The position numbers and the translations under genes were made by a program. This document shows positions 34,190 through 42,567 of a DNA stretch of 64,000 bases, piece by piece. The stretch is from Halovenus carboxidivorans (GTDB lineage Archaea > Halobacteriota > Halobacteria > Halobacteriales > Haloarculaceae): NCBI RefSeq assembly GCF_009831575.1, contig NZ_WUUT01000004.1, positions 226,138 to 290,137 of the forward strand, in the 5' to 3' direction. Within the stretch, counting starts at the first letter, position 1. Each line of letters begins with the position of its first letter. Below the pieces are notes generated by a model. That model was not told the DNA's origin, did no database searches, and was given only the letters and a program-made list of their open reading frames with translations.

Positions 34190-34981
34190 ATGAAGGCTGT
34201 CGTGCTCGCGGCTGGCAAGGGGACTCGACTCCGGCCACTGACCGATGACAAACCGAAGGGGATGGTCGAAGTGGCCGGCAAGCCGCTTTTGACCCACTGT
34301 TTCGAGCAGTTGATCGAGGTCGGCATCGACGAACTGCTGGTCGTCGTCGGCTACAAGAAGGAAAATATCATCGAACACTACGGCGACGAGTTCGAGGGCA
34401 TCCCGATCACCTACGCCCACCAGCGCGAACAGAAGGGGCTCGCACACGCGCTGTTGACCGTCGAGGAGTACATCGACGACGACTTCGTGTTGATGCTCGG
34501 GGACAACATCTTCCGGGCGAACCTGGAGGACGTGATCAACCGCCAGCAGGAACAGCGCGCCGACGCCGCCTTCCTCGTCGAAGAAGTGCCCTACGAGGAG
34601 GCCAGCCGCTACGGCGTCTGTGACACCAACAAGTACGGCGAGATCGTCGATGTCGTCGAGAAACCGGAGGAGCCGCCGTCGAACCTCGTGATGACCGGTT
34701 TCTACACGTTCAGTCCCGAGATCTTCCACGCCTGTCACCTGGTCCAGCCCTCGAACCGCGGGGAGTACGAGATCAGTGAGGCGATCGATCTGTTGATCGA
34801 ATCCGGGCGGACGATCGACGCCATCCGGATGGACGGCTGGCGTATCGACGTCGGCTATCCCGAGGACCGCGACGAGGCCGAACGCCGACTCCAGGAGGAA
34901 GCCGAGGAAGAGTCCGAGACCGGTGAGGGGTCCGAAACCGACGAGGAGAGCGAGAAGGCATCGACCGAGACGGGGGACTGA
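34190..34981 (+). CDS. Glucose-1-phosphate nucleotidyltransferase (AglF/RmlA-like)
   Basis: 263 aa. MKAVVLAAGKGTRLRPLTDD is the nucleotide-binding loop, with KPKGMVEVAGKPLL, DFVLMLGDNIF (metal Asp) and VVEKPEEPPSNLVMTGFY. It matches UTP/dTTP-glucose-1-phosphate transferases such as AglF of N-glycosylation. The C-terminal 40 residues are an unusual acidic run of Glu, Ser and Asp. The gene is 15 bp ahead of the GCS2-like gene, so probably cotranscribed. Confidence 0.88.
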   Translation: MKAVVLAAGKGTRLRPLTDDKPKGMVEVAGKPLLTHCFEQLIEVGIDELLVVVGYKKENIIEHYGDEFEGIPITYAHQREQKGLAHALLTVEEYIDDDFVLMLGDNIFRANLEDVINRQQEQRADAAFLVEEVPYEEASRYGVCDTNKYGEIVDVVEKPEEPPSNLVMTGFYTFSPEIFHACHLVQPSNRGEYEISEAIDLLIESGRTIDAIRMDGWRIDVGYPEDRDEAERRLQEEAEEESETGEGSETDEESEKASTETGD

Positions 34982-34996
34982 GATGCGGGGGCGGGG

Positions 34997-36514
34997 ATGA
35001 GCGAGACGACCGACCTGGTCGAGCGCTCGCTCTCGGCCGACGCCGCCGACCGGTTCACCGAGCGCGTCGAGCACCAGGCCGATCGGCTTCGGGAAGCGAT
35101 CCGCGGCGGTCGGCTCGACAACCCCGACTTCGCGGTCGGCCTCGAAATGGAGGTCTACGGCGTCGACCCCGACGGGCGCCTCACGGCCGTCCCCGACGAC
35201 GCGTACGAGGCCGGCGCGACCAAGGAGTTGGGCGTTCACAACGCCGAACTCAACACCGACCCGGACCCTTTCGACGAGTCGGGACTCACCGAGCAGGCCG
35301 ACCGCATCGAGTCGGCGTTCGCAGCGGCAGACGACGCCGTCGCACCCGACTGTCGGCTGGTCAACGACGCGATGTGGGCGATTCCGCCGGAGGCCGGAAG
35401 CGTCTCGTATCTCACGGCGACCGAGCGACGCGACGGCGTCGTCTTCGCGACGAATATGCGGGCAGACCCGCGGTACACCGCCCTCGACAACGAGACGCTT
35501 CGGCTGTGTGACGGGAGCGTCGAGTTCGACGCGCCGGGGATCGACCGCGCGTTCCCGTCGATTCTCTTCGAGTCGCTGGCCACTTCGATCCAGCCACATC
35601 TCCAGATTCCGAGCGCAGAGGAGTTCCCGGAGTACTACAACGCGGCGATCAGGACCCTCGGCCCGGTGCTGGCGCTGTCGACGAACTCGCCGTTTCTGCC
35701 GCCGGATCTGTACACCGACACCGACGATCCGGAGGCGCTCCTCGCGCAGACCCACCACGAGCTTCGCATCGCGGTGTTCGAGCAGTCGATGAACGTCACC
35801 CCCTCGCCGAAAGTCCGGGTGCCGGCCGACATCGACAGCGCCGCCGAAACCGTCGACCGGGTCGTGGCAGACGACCTCTTCGCCCCCGTTCTCCGCGAGT
35901 GGATCACCGACGAGCCGCGCCGTTCCTTCGCCGACGAACACTGGGAGTTCGACCACAAGCGCTCGACCTATTGGCGGTGGCTCCGCTGTGTGATCGGCGG
36001 CGATCCGGTCGGCGGCGGCGACGAGCGGTCGCTACGTATCGAGTACCGTCCGATCCCGACCCAGCCGACCGTCGCCGACGTGGTCTCGATGCAGTGGTTG
36101 ACCGTCGGGCTGATCCGCGGACTCGTCGAGACCGACCACCCGCTGTCGGAGCTATCGTGGGAGTCGGCCAGAGAGAGCTTCTACAACGCCGCCCGCGACG
36201 GGCTCGCGGGCACGCTCCACTGGCTGACGGCCGAGGGAGAGCGAACGACCGACTCGGAACTGATCTTCGAGGAGGTCTTTGAGACCGCCCGTGCGGGGCT
36301 TGAGGCGGCCGGTGTCGGGGGACAGCACGTCGATTCGCGTCTCGACCCCCTCGAACAGCGGGTCGCAGCGGGGGTCACCCCCAGCGTCTGGAAGCGCCGG
36401 CAGGTCCGCGACCGACTCCGGGCCGGCGACGATCTGTCGGCCGCGATCACGGGGATGCAACGGGAGTACATCCGCCGGAGCCGCGAGACGGACTCCTTCG
36501 CGGAGTGGCTCTGA
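34997..36514 (+). CDS. Glutamate-cysteine ligase-like (GCS2 family) protein
   Basis: 505 aa. FAVGLEMEVYGVDPDGR, ELGVHNAELNTDPDPF, SIQPHLQIPSAEEFPEYYNA and LRIEYRPIPTQPTVADV are GCS2-type landmarks, including the Mg-binding Glu and His residues. Haloarchaea make gamma-glutamylcysteine with a GCS2-type GshA, but this protein is longer and may act on another amine. Family-level annotation only. Cotranscription with the nucleotidyltransferase is likely. Confidence 0.75.
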   Translation: MSETTDLVERSLSADAADRFTERVEHQADRLREAIRGGRLDNPDFAVGLEMEVYGVDPDGRLTAVPDDAYEAGATKELGVHNAELNTDPDPFDESGLTEQADRIESAFAAADDAVAPDCRLVNDAMWAIPPEAGSVSYLTATERRDGVVFATNMRADPRYTALDNETLRLCDGSVEFDAPGIDRAFPSILFESLATSIQPHLQIPSAEEFPEYYNAAIRTLGPVLALSTNSPFLPPDLYTDTDDPEALLAQTHHELRIAVFEQSMNVTPSPKVRVPADIDSAAETVDRVVADDLFAPVLREWITDEPRRSFADEHWEFDHKRSTYWRWLRCVIGGDPVGGGDERSLRIEYRPIPTQPTVADVVSMQWLTVGLIRGLVETDHPLSELSWESARESFYNAARDGLAGTLHWLTAEGERTTDSELIFEEVFETARAGLEAAGVGGQHVDSRLDPLEQRVAAGVTPSVWKRRQVRDRLRAGDDLSAAITGMQREYIRRSRETDSFAEWL

Positions 36515-36518
36515 GTTC

Positions 36519-37772
36519 TCAGAGTTCGTGCCCGCACGCACACTGACCCATGCAGTAGGTCGTCTCGTACTCGCCGGCGACCTGTTCGAGGCTGGTCGCC
36601 GTCTCGCCGCCCGAGCCACGAAGCGGCGCGGCCGTCGCCCCGTACGGCTCCGCGCCGACGTCGAGTCGGTCGACGATCGCTCGCTCCCCGGCGTCGATGA
36701 CAGCGACCTCGTCGTTCGTCTGGACCGGGACGTACAGTTTCGAGCGGTCGACGTTCCACGATCCGACGAACGCCTCTCCGCCGAGATCCAGCCGATCCAC
36801 CACTGCTTCGTCCTCGATGTCGATCACGGTCACGTCCTCGGTCTCCCGGGTGAATACGTAGCCGTACTCCGAGTTCGGTCCGATCTCGCTGGTCAGCGGT
36901 CCTCGCCCCAGTCCGTCGTCGGGTCCGAGTCGGGCCATCTCGACCGGCCCCGCCGGATCGGTCACGTCCCAGAGACTCTCACTCCCGCCGTCGCCGCCGC
37001 TGTTCTCGACGAGTAGCGTCGAGCCGTCCCACGAGGCCGTCCCCATCCACGGTGCCGTCGGCTCCCCGTCGGTTCCCGGGACGGCGACCTGTCGAGCGAT
37101 CTCGAAGGAGTCGATGTCGAGGACGGTTAGCGTGTCACCGAACAGGTCCGGGACGTACGCGTACTCGCCGTCCGGGTGGATGGTCACGTCACACGGGCCG
37201 GGGCCGTCGTTGTCGCCGCGGCCTCCCTCCGAGGAACGCTCGATTCGTCCGGTCACCTCCCCGAACCCGTCCGAGGCGGGATCGGCGTCGAGTCTGAACT
37301 GGCGGTGGGCTGGCTCGCGGGCGCTGACGACGACGTTGTCGCCGTCTGGAGTCTGCTCCTGCCAGTTCGCGCCCGATCCCGTCTCGACGTGCGCTCGCTG
37401 CTCGAAGGTGCCGACGGCGACGGCCCGTACCCCGTCGTCGACGTTGAGCCAGAGCGGATCCGACTCGCTATCGATCACCCGCGGCGCGAACTGGTTCGCG
37501 GGAAAGGAGGCGGTCATCCCGATGGACTGGGTCCGGACGACGGAGTCGCGTTCGCTGTCGATGACGCTTACGGTGCCGTCGCCGGTGTTGAACACGTACA
37601 CGGTCGGCGCTTCGACGGGTTCGGCCGCGGCCTGCTCGGTGTCGTCGCCGAGACAGCCTGCCGTCGCCGCCGCGCCGGCCGCGACCGACCCGGCGAGCAT
37701 CGCTCGCCGCGGGACCGACGGGCGAGCGGAGTCGCTCTCGTCTGCGTTCGGGTAGACCGTAGATTCATCCAT
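36519..37772 (-). CDS. Tat-exported lipoprotein with YVTN/YncE-type beta-propeller
   Basis: 417 aa from ATG 37772. The N-terminus has twin arginines and a lipobox (VPRRAMLAGSVAAGAAATAGC), so a Tat-secreted, lipid-anchored surface protein. Blades carry repeats such as VYVFNTGDGTVSVIDSERDS, DLFGDTLTVLDIDSFE and VQTNDEVAVIDAGERAIVDR. The C-terminus is YCMGQCACGHEL, with three cysteines and a His close together, a possible exposed metal site. The YncE-like fold usually mediates binding; ligand unknown. Confidence 0.85.
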   Translation of the reverse strand: MDESTVYPNADESDSARPSVPRRAMLAGSVAAGAAATAGCLGDDTEQAAAEPVEAPTVYVFNTGDGTVSVIDSERDSVVRTQSIGMTASFPANQFAPRVIDSESDPLWLNVDDGVRAVAVGTFEQRAHVETGSGANWQEQTPDGDNVVVSAREPAHRQFRLDADPASDGFGEVTGRIERSSEGGRGDNDGPGPCDVTIHPDGEYAYVPDLFGDTLTVLDIDSFEIARQVAVPGTDGEPTAPWMGTASWDGSTLLVENSGGDGGSESLWDVTDPAGPVEMARLGPDDGLGRGPLTSEIGPNSEYGYVFTRETEDVTVIDIEDEAVVDRLDLGGEAFVGSWNVDRSKLYVPVQTNDEVAVIDAGERAIVDRLDVGAEPYGATAAPLRGSGGETATSLEQVAGEYETTYCMGQCACGHEL

Positions 37773-37948
37773 GTCTTTTCGGATAGTCCCCACCTGTACC
37801 TAAATTGTCCCCCGTCGTGTCCCAGTTCCGCATACTCGATCCGATCTAAGTGCTTTCGATTACATTGGCGCGTATATTTCCGCCTTATTTTAATGGTCAG
37901 TAATGGAATCATGAAGGTCTATGAGTGTCCAAGCCCTACCGAACAGAG

Positions 37949-39424
37949 ATGGCACCACAAGAGGTCCAACCTGACGCGCAGTGGGACACACTCTACATTG
38001 ACGGACAGTGGCGCGAGTCGGCGAGCGGCGAGACCATCCCCGTCGAGAACCCCGCGACCCGGGAGACGTTTGCGGAAGTTCCGGCGGCGACGGTCGACGA
38101 CGTCGACGAGGCCTACGAGGCCGCCGACCGCGCGCAGGACGACTGGGCGGCGCTCGACCGCGAGCAGCGCCTGGAGTACGTCGAGGAGATGCGCGACCTC
38201 ATGCAGCAGAAGTTCGGCGAAATCGTCGAACTGCTCGCCAAGGAGTCCGGCAGCGCCCAGGGAAAGGCCCAGGGCGAGGCCGGCATCGCTCTCTCTGATT
38301 TCGAGACCGCACTCGATGTCGAACCCCCAGCGAAAGAAGAACGTGATTCGGTCTTCCACAGCGACAAGACGCACCACATCGTCCAGGAACCGGTCGGCGT
38401 GGTCAGCATCATCTCGCCGTGGAACTACCCCCTCCATCTCACGACGCGAGCGCTCGCTCCGGCCCTCGCGCTGGGCAACACCGTCGTGGTCAAGCCCGCG
38501 ACGGACACGCCGATCATCGGCGGACTGATGCTCGCGAAAATCGCCGACGAAGCCGGACTCCCCGACGGCGTCGTCAACGTCGTCACCGGCCGTGGCTCGG
38601 AGATCGGTGACCGCGTCGCCGGACACCCGGTCCCCCGTGTCCTCGCCTTTACCGGATCGACGGGCGTCGGCAAGTCCGTCGCCGGGCAGGCCGGTGAGAA
38701 TCTCACCATGCCGACGCTGGAACTGGGCGGCAACGGTCCCTTCCTCGTCACCGACGACGTGGATGTCGAGCAGGCCGCCAAGATCGGCGCTGTCGGGTCG
38801 TTCACCCACCAGGGACAGGTCTGTATCTCGATCAACCGGCATCTCGTCCACGAGGACGTCTACGACGAGTACGTCGACCACCTCGTCGAGTACGCCGAGT
38901 CGCTGACCGTCGGGGACCCGATGGACCCCGACACCGACTTCGGTCCGATCATCAACGAGACCCAGCGCGACGACCTCCTCGAATACGTCGAGGAGACCGT
39001 CGAGCAGGGTGCGACGCTGGAGACCGGCGGCGAGGCCGACGATCTGTTCTTCGAGCCGACGGTGCTCTCGGACGCGACCAACGACATGGCCGCGGCGTGC
39101 AACGAGCACTTCGGCCCGATTGCGCCGGTCATTCCGATCTCCTCGGACGAGGAGGGGGTCGAAATCGCCAACGACACCGAGTACGGCCTCGCGGCCGCGG
39201 TCAACTGCAACGACGAGGACCGCGCCTACGAGCTTGCCAGTCAGATCGACGCCGGGATGGTCCACGTCAACGACCACCCGATCCAGGACGAGCCAAACGC
39301 TCCCTTCGGCGGCATGAAAAGCTCCGGTCTGGGCCGGTACAACGGCGAGTGGGTCGTCGACAAACTCGTCGAGCCGAAGTGGATCTCCGTCCAGCACGAG
39401 GAACGGGACTACGACCTGCTGTAA
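37949..39424 (+). CDS. NAD(P)-dependent aldehyde dehydrogenase
   Basis: 491 aa from ATG 37949 (MAPQEVQPDAQWDTLYIDGQ); an in-frame GTG at 37925 is possible. ISPWNYPLHLTTRALAPALA, FTGSTGVGKSVAG and TLELGGNGPFLV hold the general-base Glu, and HQGQVCISINRHLV the nucleophilic Cys. PFGGMKSSGLGRYNGEW is the C-terminal signature. The substrate class (benzaldehyde, vanillin or short-chain) cannot be settled. An AT-rich promoter region (ttattttaatggtcagtaatgg, split around 37885-37905) precedes it. Confidence 0.92.
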   Translation: MAPQEVQPDAQWDTLYIDGQWRESASGETIPVENPATRETFAEVPAATVDDVDEAYEAADRAQDDWAALDREQRLEYVEEMRDLMQQKFGEIVELLAKESGSAQGKAQGEAGIALSDFETALDVEPPAKEERDSVFHSDKTHHIVQEPVGVVSIISPWNYPLHLTTRALAPALALGNTVVVKPATDTPIIGGLMLAKIADEAGLPDGVVNVVTGRGSEIGDRVAGHPVPRVLAFTGSTGVGKSVAGQAGENLTMPTLELGGNGPFLVTDDVDVEQAAKIGAVGSFTHQGQVCISINRHLVHEDVYDEYVDHLVEYAESLTVGDPMDPDTDFGPIINETQRDDLLEYVEETVEQGATLETGGEADDLFFEPTVLSDATNDMAAACNEHFGPIAPVIPISSDEEGVEIANDTEYGLAAAVNCNDEDRAYELASQIDAGMVHVNDHPIQDEPNAPFGGMKSSGLGRYNGEWVVDKLVEPKWISVQHEERDYDLL

Positions 39425-39525
39425 GGCGTCCGAACTGATCCAGTTGATTTTGCTGATTTTTTCTGTCGGTTGATTCGACAGCCGATACAGATTTGACGCT
39501 GGCTGTGCATGTGGAACACACACAC

Positions 39526-39726
39526 ATGCTCGACACCTGTCTCGGCTGTGGGGCTTCCCTCGACGGCGAGCGACAGTGCCCCGACTGCGGGTGGGATCTC
39601 GACTCGTTTCGAGACGGGGATCGCCACGGGTTAGCGAAACCCGGCCACGGCGAACCGGAAGACAGCGACGATGACCGCGGTACGGACGGTCCGCCGCCGG
39701 GCCCGCGAAGCGTCCTCGGGTTCTGA
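39526..39726 (+). CDS. 66-aa zinc-ribbon protein
   Basis: MLDTCLGCGASLDGERQCPD, then CGWDLDSFRDG. Two CxxC knuckles (CLGC, CPDC) are followed by a disordered acidic tail (EPEDSDDDRGTDGPPPGPRS). ATG at 39526 is preferred because upstream in-frame sequence is low-complexity. It is convergent with the MIP18-like gene. Confidence 0.7.
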   Translation: MLDTCLGCGASLDGERQCPDCGWDLDSFRDGDRHGLAKPGHGEPEDSDDDRGTDGPPPGPRSVLGF

Positions 39727-39732
39727 GCGGCG

Positions 39733-40536
39733 TCAGTGATCGAGTTCGCTCAGCGGCGGTCGGTCCTCCGCGCGGCGGGCCTCGTTGAGTGCGTCGCAGA
39801 TGTTCCCTTGTCCGGACATGTTGACACTCGCGAGGCGTGCTCGCTTCTGAACCACCGCGAACCGCTCGGGATCGATCGGTTCCCCCTCGGGATCGCGAAA
39901 CACCGGCTCTTCCTCTCGGTAGAGGCCGACGGTGCGAGCCTTCTGCAGGTACTCCGCAATCGGTTCGCGGGAAACCGCGACGGCGACCGCGCTGTTGCGG
40001 ACGTAGACGATCGCGCTCTCGTCCGAGAGTTCGATATCCGGCTCCGTCAGGTCGACGATCTGCTCGGGATCGAGGCCCGCGTCGGTGAGCGCGTTGATCG
40101 CCTCGTACTGCCGAGCGAGGCGGGCCTTCTGATCGAGCGTCGCACGGATCTCGGCGACGCCGCCGTCCGCGTCGGGGAACGTCTCGGCGAAGGACTGCCG
40201 CTGATTGACCCCTTCGGTAATCTCCGTCTCGTGCATGTGTTCGTGGAGGCGAATCGTCGCCGTATCGACACTCTCTAGCGTCTCGATTTCGTCCCGCGCG
40301 TCGGTCGCCATCATCCACGCGAACGCCGGCGAACACCAGGCTGTCGGGAGCGTGAAATCGACCGTGACCGTCTCTCCCTCAATAGCGATCTCGTCGATGT
40401 ACTCAAGCGCCACGATAGACTCGTCGAGTTCCGGATCGGTCACCCGATCCAGTCGGTCGCGGACGGCCGCCTCAGTCGGCTCCCTACGCGTTGCCGCCGC
40501 TGTCGCCGCCGGATCGTCAGTCGAGCGTCCCGACAT
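39733..40536 (-). CDS. MIP18/DUF59-domain (Fe-S assembly-like) protein
   Basis: 267 aa. The N-terminal domain has RDRLDRVTDPELDESIVALE and VTVDFTLPTAWCSPAFAWMM, the DUF59/PaaD-type Fe-S-assembly fold with its reactive Cys in a variant context (TAWCSPA). The C-terminal half (about 110-267) is not recognised. Its ATG overlaps the stop of the amidohydrolase gene (TGATG), so the two are translated together. A role in metallating or maturing a partner enzyme is inferred. Confidence 0.78.
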   Translation of the reverse strand: MSGRSTDDPAATAAATRREPTEAAVRDRLDRVTDPELDESIVALEYIDEIAIEGETVTVDFTLPTAWCSPAFAWMMATDARDEIETLESVDTATIRLHEHMHETEITEGVNQRQSFAETFPDADGGVAEIRATLDQKARLARQYEAINALTDAGLDPEQIVDLTEPDIELSDESAIVYVRNSAVAVAVSREPIAEYLQKARTVGLYREEEPVFRDPEGEPIDPERFAVVQKRARLASVNMSGQGNICDALNEARRAEDRPPLSELDH

Positions 40537-41594
40537 CAGTCGTCGGCGGCGGCGGGTTCGCCGTAGTGGTCTCCGAGACCGAACTGCTCGCTGATGTCGT
40601 CGGTCCGGAACTCCCGCTTTTTCGCCTCGATATCGATATCGTACAGTTCGGCGGCGTTCTCGCCCATGATCTTCTTCATCGTGTCGATGTCGAGTCTGAC
40701 GTCGTACTCGTCGCGTTGCTCGTCGGTCAGTTCGGCGTCCATCACCGTTTCGACGAGCCAGTCGGGGTTCCACAGCGCGTAATCCGAGCCGAACAGGAGG
40801 CGGTCCTCACCGAGCCAGAACAGCAGTTCGCCCATGATCTCGCCGAACTTCCGCGGTCGGTGGACCGCCAGCGGTGCGGCCACTGCGAGTCCGCCGTAGA
40901 CGTTCGGCTCCTGGGCGGCGATCCAGCAGAAGTCATCGAGTCGCGGGAGTCCGACGTGTTCGACGACGAACTCCAGTTCGGGGAACGAACTCGCGGCGTC
41001 GTCGACATCGGCAACGTCGAACGCGTCACGGTTGAGCGGGCGGATCGTCGGCCCCTTGTGTGCGTGAATCTTGTCGATGCCCAGTTCGGAACACTTTTCG
41101 AGGAACTCGAAGGCGGCCTCGCTGTCGAGTCGCCAGCCCTTCGAGTCACCCTTCCACTCGGCCGTGTATAGCTTCACCCCCTCGATGTCGTACTCCTCTT
41201 TCTGTCGTTCGAGGTCGGCAAGTCCGTCCTCGCCCTCGCGTGGATCGAACCGCCCGTTGTTGATGAACCGCTCGGGATACTTCTCGGCCAGCCGTCCGTT
41301 CTGGTCGATGGTGTTGAACCCCTCGTCGTAGAAGTCCGTCAGGTACGACGGCTGGAAGATACCCATGTCGACCGCGGCGTTCCCGAACAGGTCCTCGACC
41401 ATCCGCTCGGCCCCGTACTTCCGGTACTCATCCAGCGACCACTGTTTGTCCTCCGGCGTGAATCCGGTGTGGTAGTCGTAGAAACACTGGATGAACTGCT
41501 CTCCCCCCTCGTGTTTGATGTTCTCTTTACTCGCGTCCCACAGGTGGACGTGCCCATCGATGACGAAGATGTCCTCTCCGTTCGCCTGGTACAT
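40536..41594 (-). CDS. Amidohydrolase family 2 (ACMSD-like) protein
   Basis: 352 aa from ATG 41594; a GTG sits 6 nt upstream. FVIDGHVHLWDASKEN has the HxH metal site, GIDKIHAHKGPTIRPL and LEFVVEHVGLPRLDDF carry the other His residues, and LLFGSDYALWNPDWLV has the metal Asp. This is the ACMSD/6-methylsalicylate decarboxylase type of the metal-dependent hydrolase superfamily. It is coupled to a MIP18-like gene, a pairing I also know from alkane/ketone monooxygenase clusters of actinobacteria; no monooxygenase is present here. Confidence 0.86.
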   Translation of the reverse strand: MYQANGEDIFVIDGHVHLWDASKENIKHEGGEQFIQCFYDYHTGFTPEDKQWSLDEYRKYGAERMVEDLFGNAAVDMGIFQPSYLTDFYDEGFNTIDQNGRLAEKYPERFINNGRFDPREGEDGLADLERQKEEYDIEGVKLYTAEWKGDSKGWRLDSEAAFEFLEKCSELGIDKIHAHKGPTIRPLNRDAFDVADVDDAASSFPELEFVVEHVGLPRLDDFCWIAAQEPNVYGGLAVAAPLAVHRPRKFGEIMGELLFWLGEDRLLFGSDYALWNPDWLVETVMDAELTDEQRDEYDVRLDIDTMKKIMGENAAELYDIDIEAKKREFRTDDISEQFGLGDHYGEPAAADD

Positions 41595-41600
41595 GTTCAC

Positions 41601-41883
41601 ATGCTTATGGGGGTTGTGAACATAAATCTCCGTGAAATAATTATGATGTATTCCAAATTTCAGATACCTCGTCGATCACTCGAACCGTCGGTCGGGGGTT
41701 TTCCGGCGTGGTCCGATCACCTAGGGCAGGGAGCGACTCGGCCGCTGTCCGGCATTCCGTGGCGACCGCTTGGCCAATTCGGAAGCCTTTTATTGGTTTG
41801 CCGGTGTACAGAGTAATGTAGACAACGTGAGCGCTGGTGGTGAGCAGACGAGATGTCTGCGAGGCTCAGCGTGAACGAAGTGA
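41601..41883 (+). other. Region upstream of tRNA-Gly: promoter, tRNA-like fragment, hairpin
   Basis: A TATA-like cttttattgg lies at about 41787-41796, suitable for a primary transcript starting near 41815. Downstream are a 16-bp copy of sequence found at the tRNA 5' end and a 6-bp stem (gcagac/gtctgc, 41844-41849 and 41855-41860). The tRNA would therefore be made with a leader of about 70 nt. No protein gene is seen. Confidence 0.45.
41827..41842 (+). repeat. Partial duplicate of tRNA-Gly 5' end
   Basis: gtgagcgctggtggtg is identical to 41880-41895, which spans the last bases before the tRNA and its first 12 nt. The copies are 53 bp apart. It cannot fold as a tRNA. It may be a scar of an earlier integration or a slipped duplication. 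Confidence 0.7.
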
Positions 41884-41954
41884 GCGCTGGTGGTGTAGTG
41901 GTATCACAGGACCCTGCCACGGTCCTAACCCGAGTTCAAATCTCGGCCAGCGCA
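41884..41954 (+). tRNA. tRNA-Gly (anticodon GCC)
   Basis: 71 nt. Acceptor gcgctgg pairs with ccagcgc (41947-41953), with discriminator A at 41954. The anticodon stem ggacc/ggtcc encloses the loop ctgccac (anticodon gcc). The T arm is ccgag-ttcaaat-ctcgg. CCA is not encoded. The 3' 14 nt overlap the 16-bp attachment core of the integrated element, so the gene stays intact on the attL side. Confidence 0.96.
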
Positions 41955-41956
41955 CT
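41941..41956 (+). repeat. attL core (16-bp direct repeat)
   Basis: tctcggccagcgcact, overlapping the T-arm and acceptor 3' strand of tRNA-Gly, with two bases beyond the discriminator. Identical to 59005-59020. Confidence 0.92.
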
Positions 41957-42018
41957 ACATATATACCCTTTTTCCCGGGTTTCCTGACAGGTAGCGGCCG
42001 CTCTACGGGGTGGTCTGC
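41957..42018 (+). promoter_or_regulatory. Promoter of the left early operon
   Basis: acatatatacc (41956-41966) is a strong haloarchaeal TATA box, immediately inside the attL core. A start about 26 nt downstream gives a short leader before the ATG at 42019. Readthrough from tRNA-Gly is also possible. Confidence 0.55.
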
Positions 42019-42567
42019 ATGAGCAGCCAGTCCGAGGCAACCCCGGATCTGGCGACGATCGAGACGACCGCCAGCCCGCTCACCTTCCCGGATGAGTTCG
42101 ACATGTCTGGGAGTTGGGAGCGCAAGACCGAGCGCGATCGCGGCGGCTGGGTCAACGACGCCGAGCGCATGGTCTGGCTGGAGAACTCAGACGAACCCCG
42201 CCGCGTCGTGTTCGTGCTCAGCGGTCGCGTCCTGCGTGTCAACTGCGACTGTCCCGGCTATCACTACGACGACTGGTGTGCTCACGTCGCGAGTTGCTGG
42301 TGGGACTGGATCACCGGCGGGCTCGTCGTGACGCACCTGCAGACTGGTCGCGAGTACGACGCGCCGCCGTCCTGGCTTCGCGTGGCCGAGCGCGGCGATG
42401 CGCGGGAGTTCGCCGGGCTCACGCCGAAAGAACTCGACGCATACCTCACCTGCGAGTTGGGCGAGTGCGGTGTTCGGGAGTACGCGCGGGAGACCGGCCG
42501 CGCTCCGGGGACCGTCGGGAATCAGCTTCGGTGGGCTCGCGAGAAGGTCGGAGGTGAGCAGGCGTGA
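42019..42567 (+). CDS. SWIM zinc-finger plus sigma-70 region 4-like HTH protein
   Basis: 182 aa from ATG 42019; an upstream GTG at 42010 is possible. The central RVNCDCPGYHYDDWCAHVAS is a SWIM-type CxCxnCxH finger. The C-terminal LTPKELDAYLTCELGECGVR and EYARETGRAPGTVGNQLRWA form a sigma-region-4-like helix-turn-helix, also seen in the provirus protein at 55631. It is the first gene of the left operon, so a regulator or replication accessory role is plausible. Confidence 0.8.
   Translation: MSSQSEATPDLATIETTASPLTFPDEFDMSGSWERKTERDRGGWVNDAERMVWLENSDEPRRVVFVLSGRVLRVNCDCPGYHYDDWCAHVASCWWDWITGGLVVTHLQTGREYDAPPSWLRVAERGDAREFAGLTPKELDAYLTCELGECGVREYARETGRAPGTVGNQLRWAREKVGGEQA

Noticed and set aside
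34184..35956. Antisense frame across the nucleotidyltransferase and GCS2-like genes
   Set aside because: Spans two real genes and their gap, with no family motifs.
37919..40336. Long minus-strand frame over the aldehyde dehydrogenase and beyond
   Set aside because: Runs antisense to a complete ALDH and through a zinc-ribbon gene; Arg-rich translation typical of a shadow frame.
41827..41883. A possible second tRNA upstream of tRNA-Gly
   Set aside because: Only the acceptor 5' strand is repeated; no anticodon stem, T arm or 3' acceptor strand.
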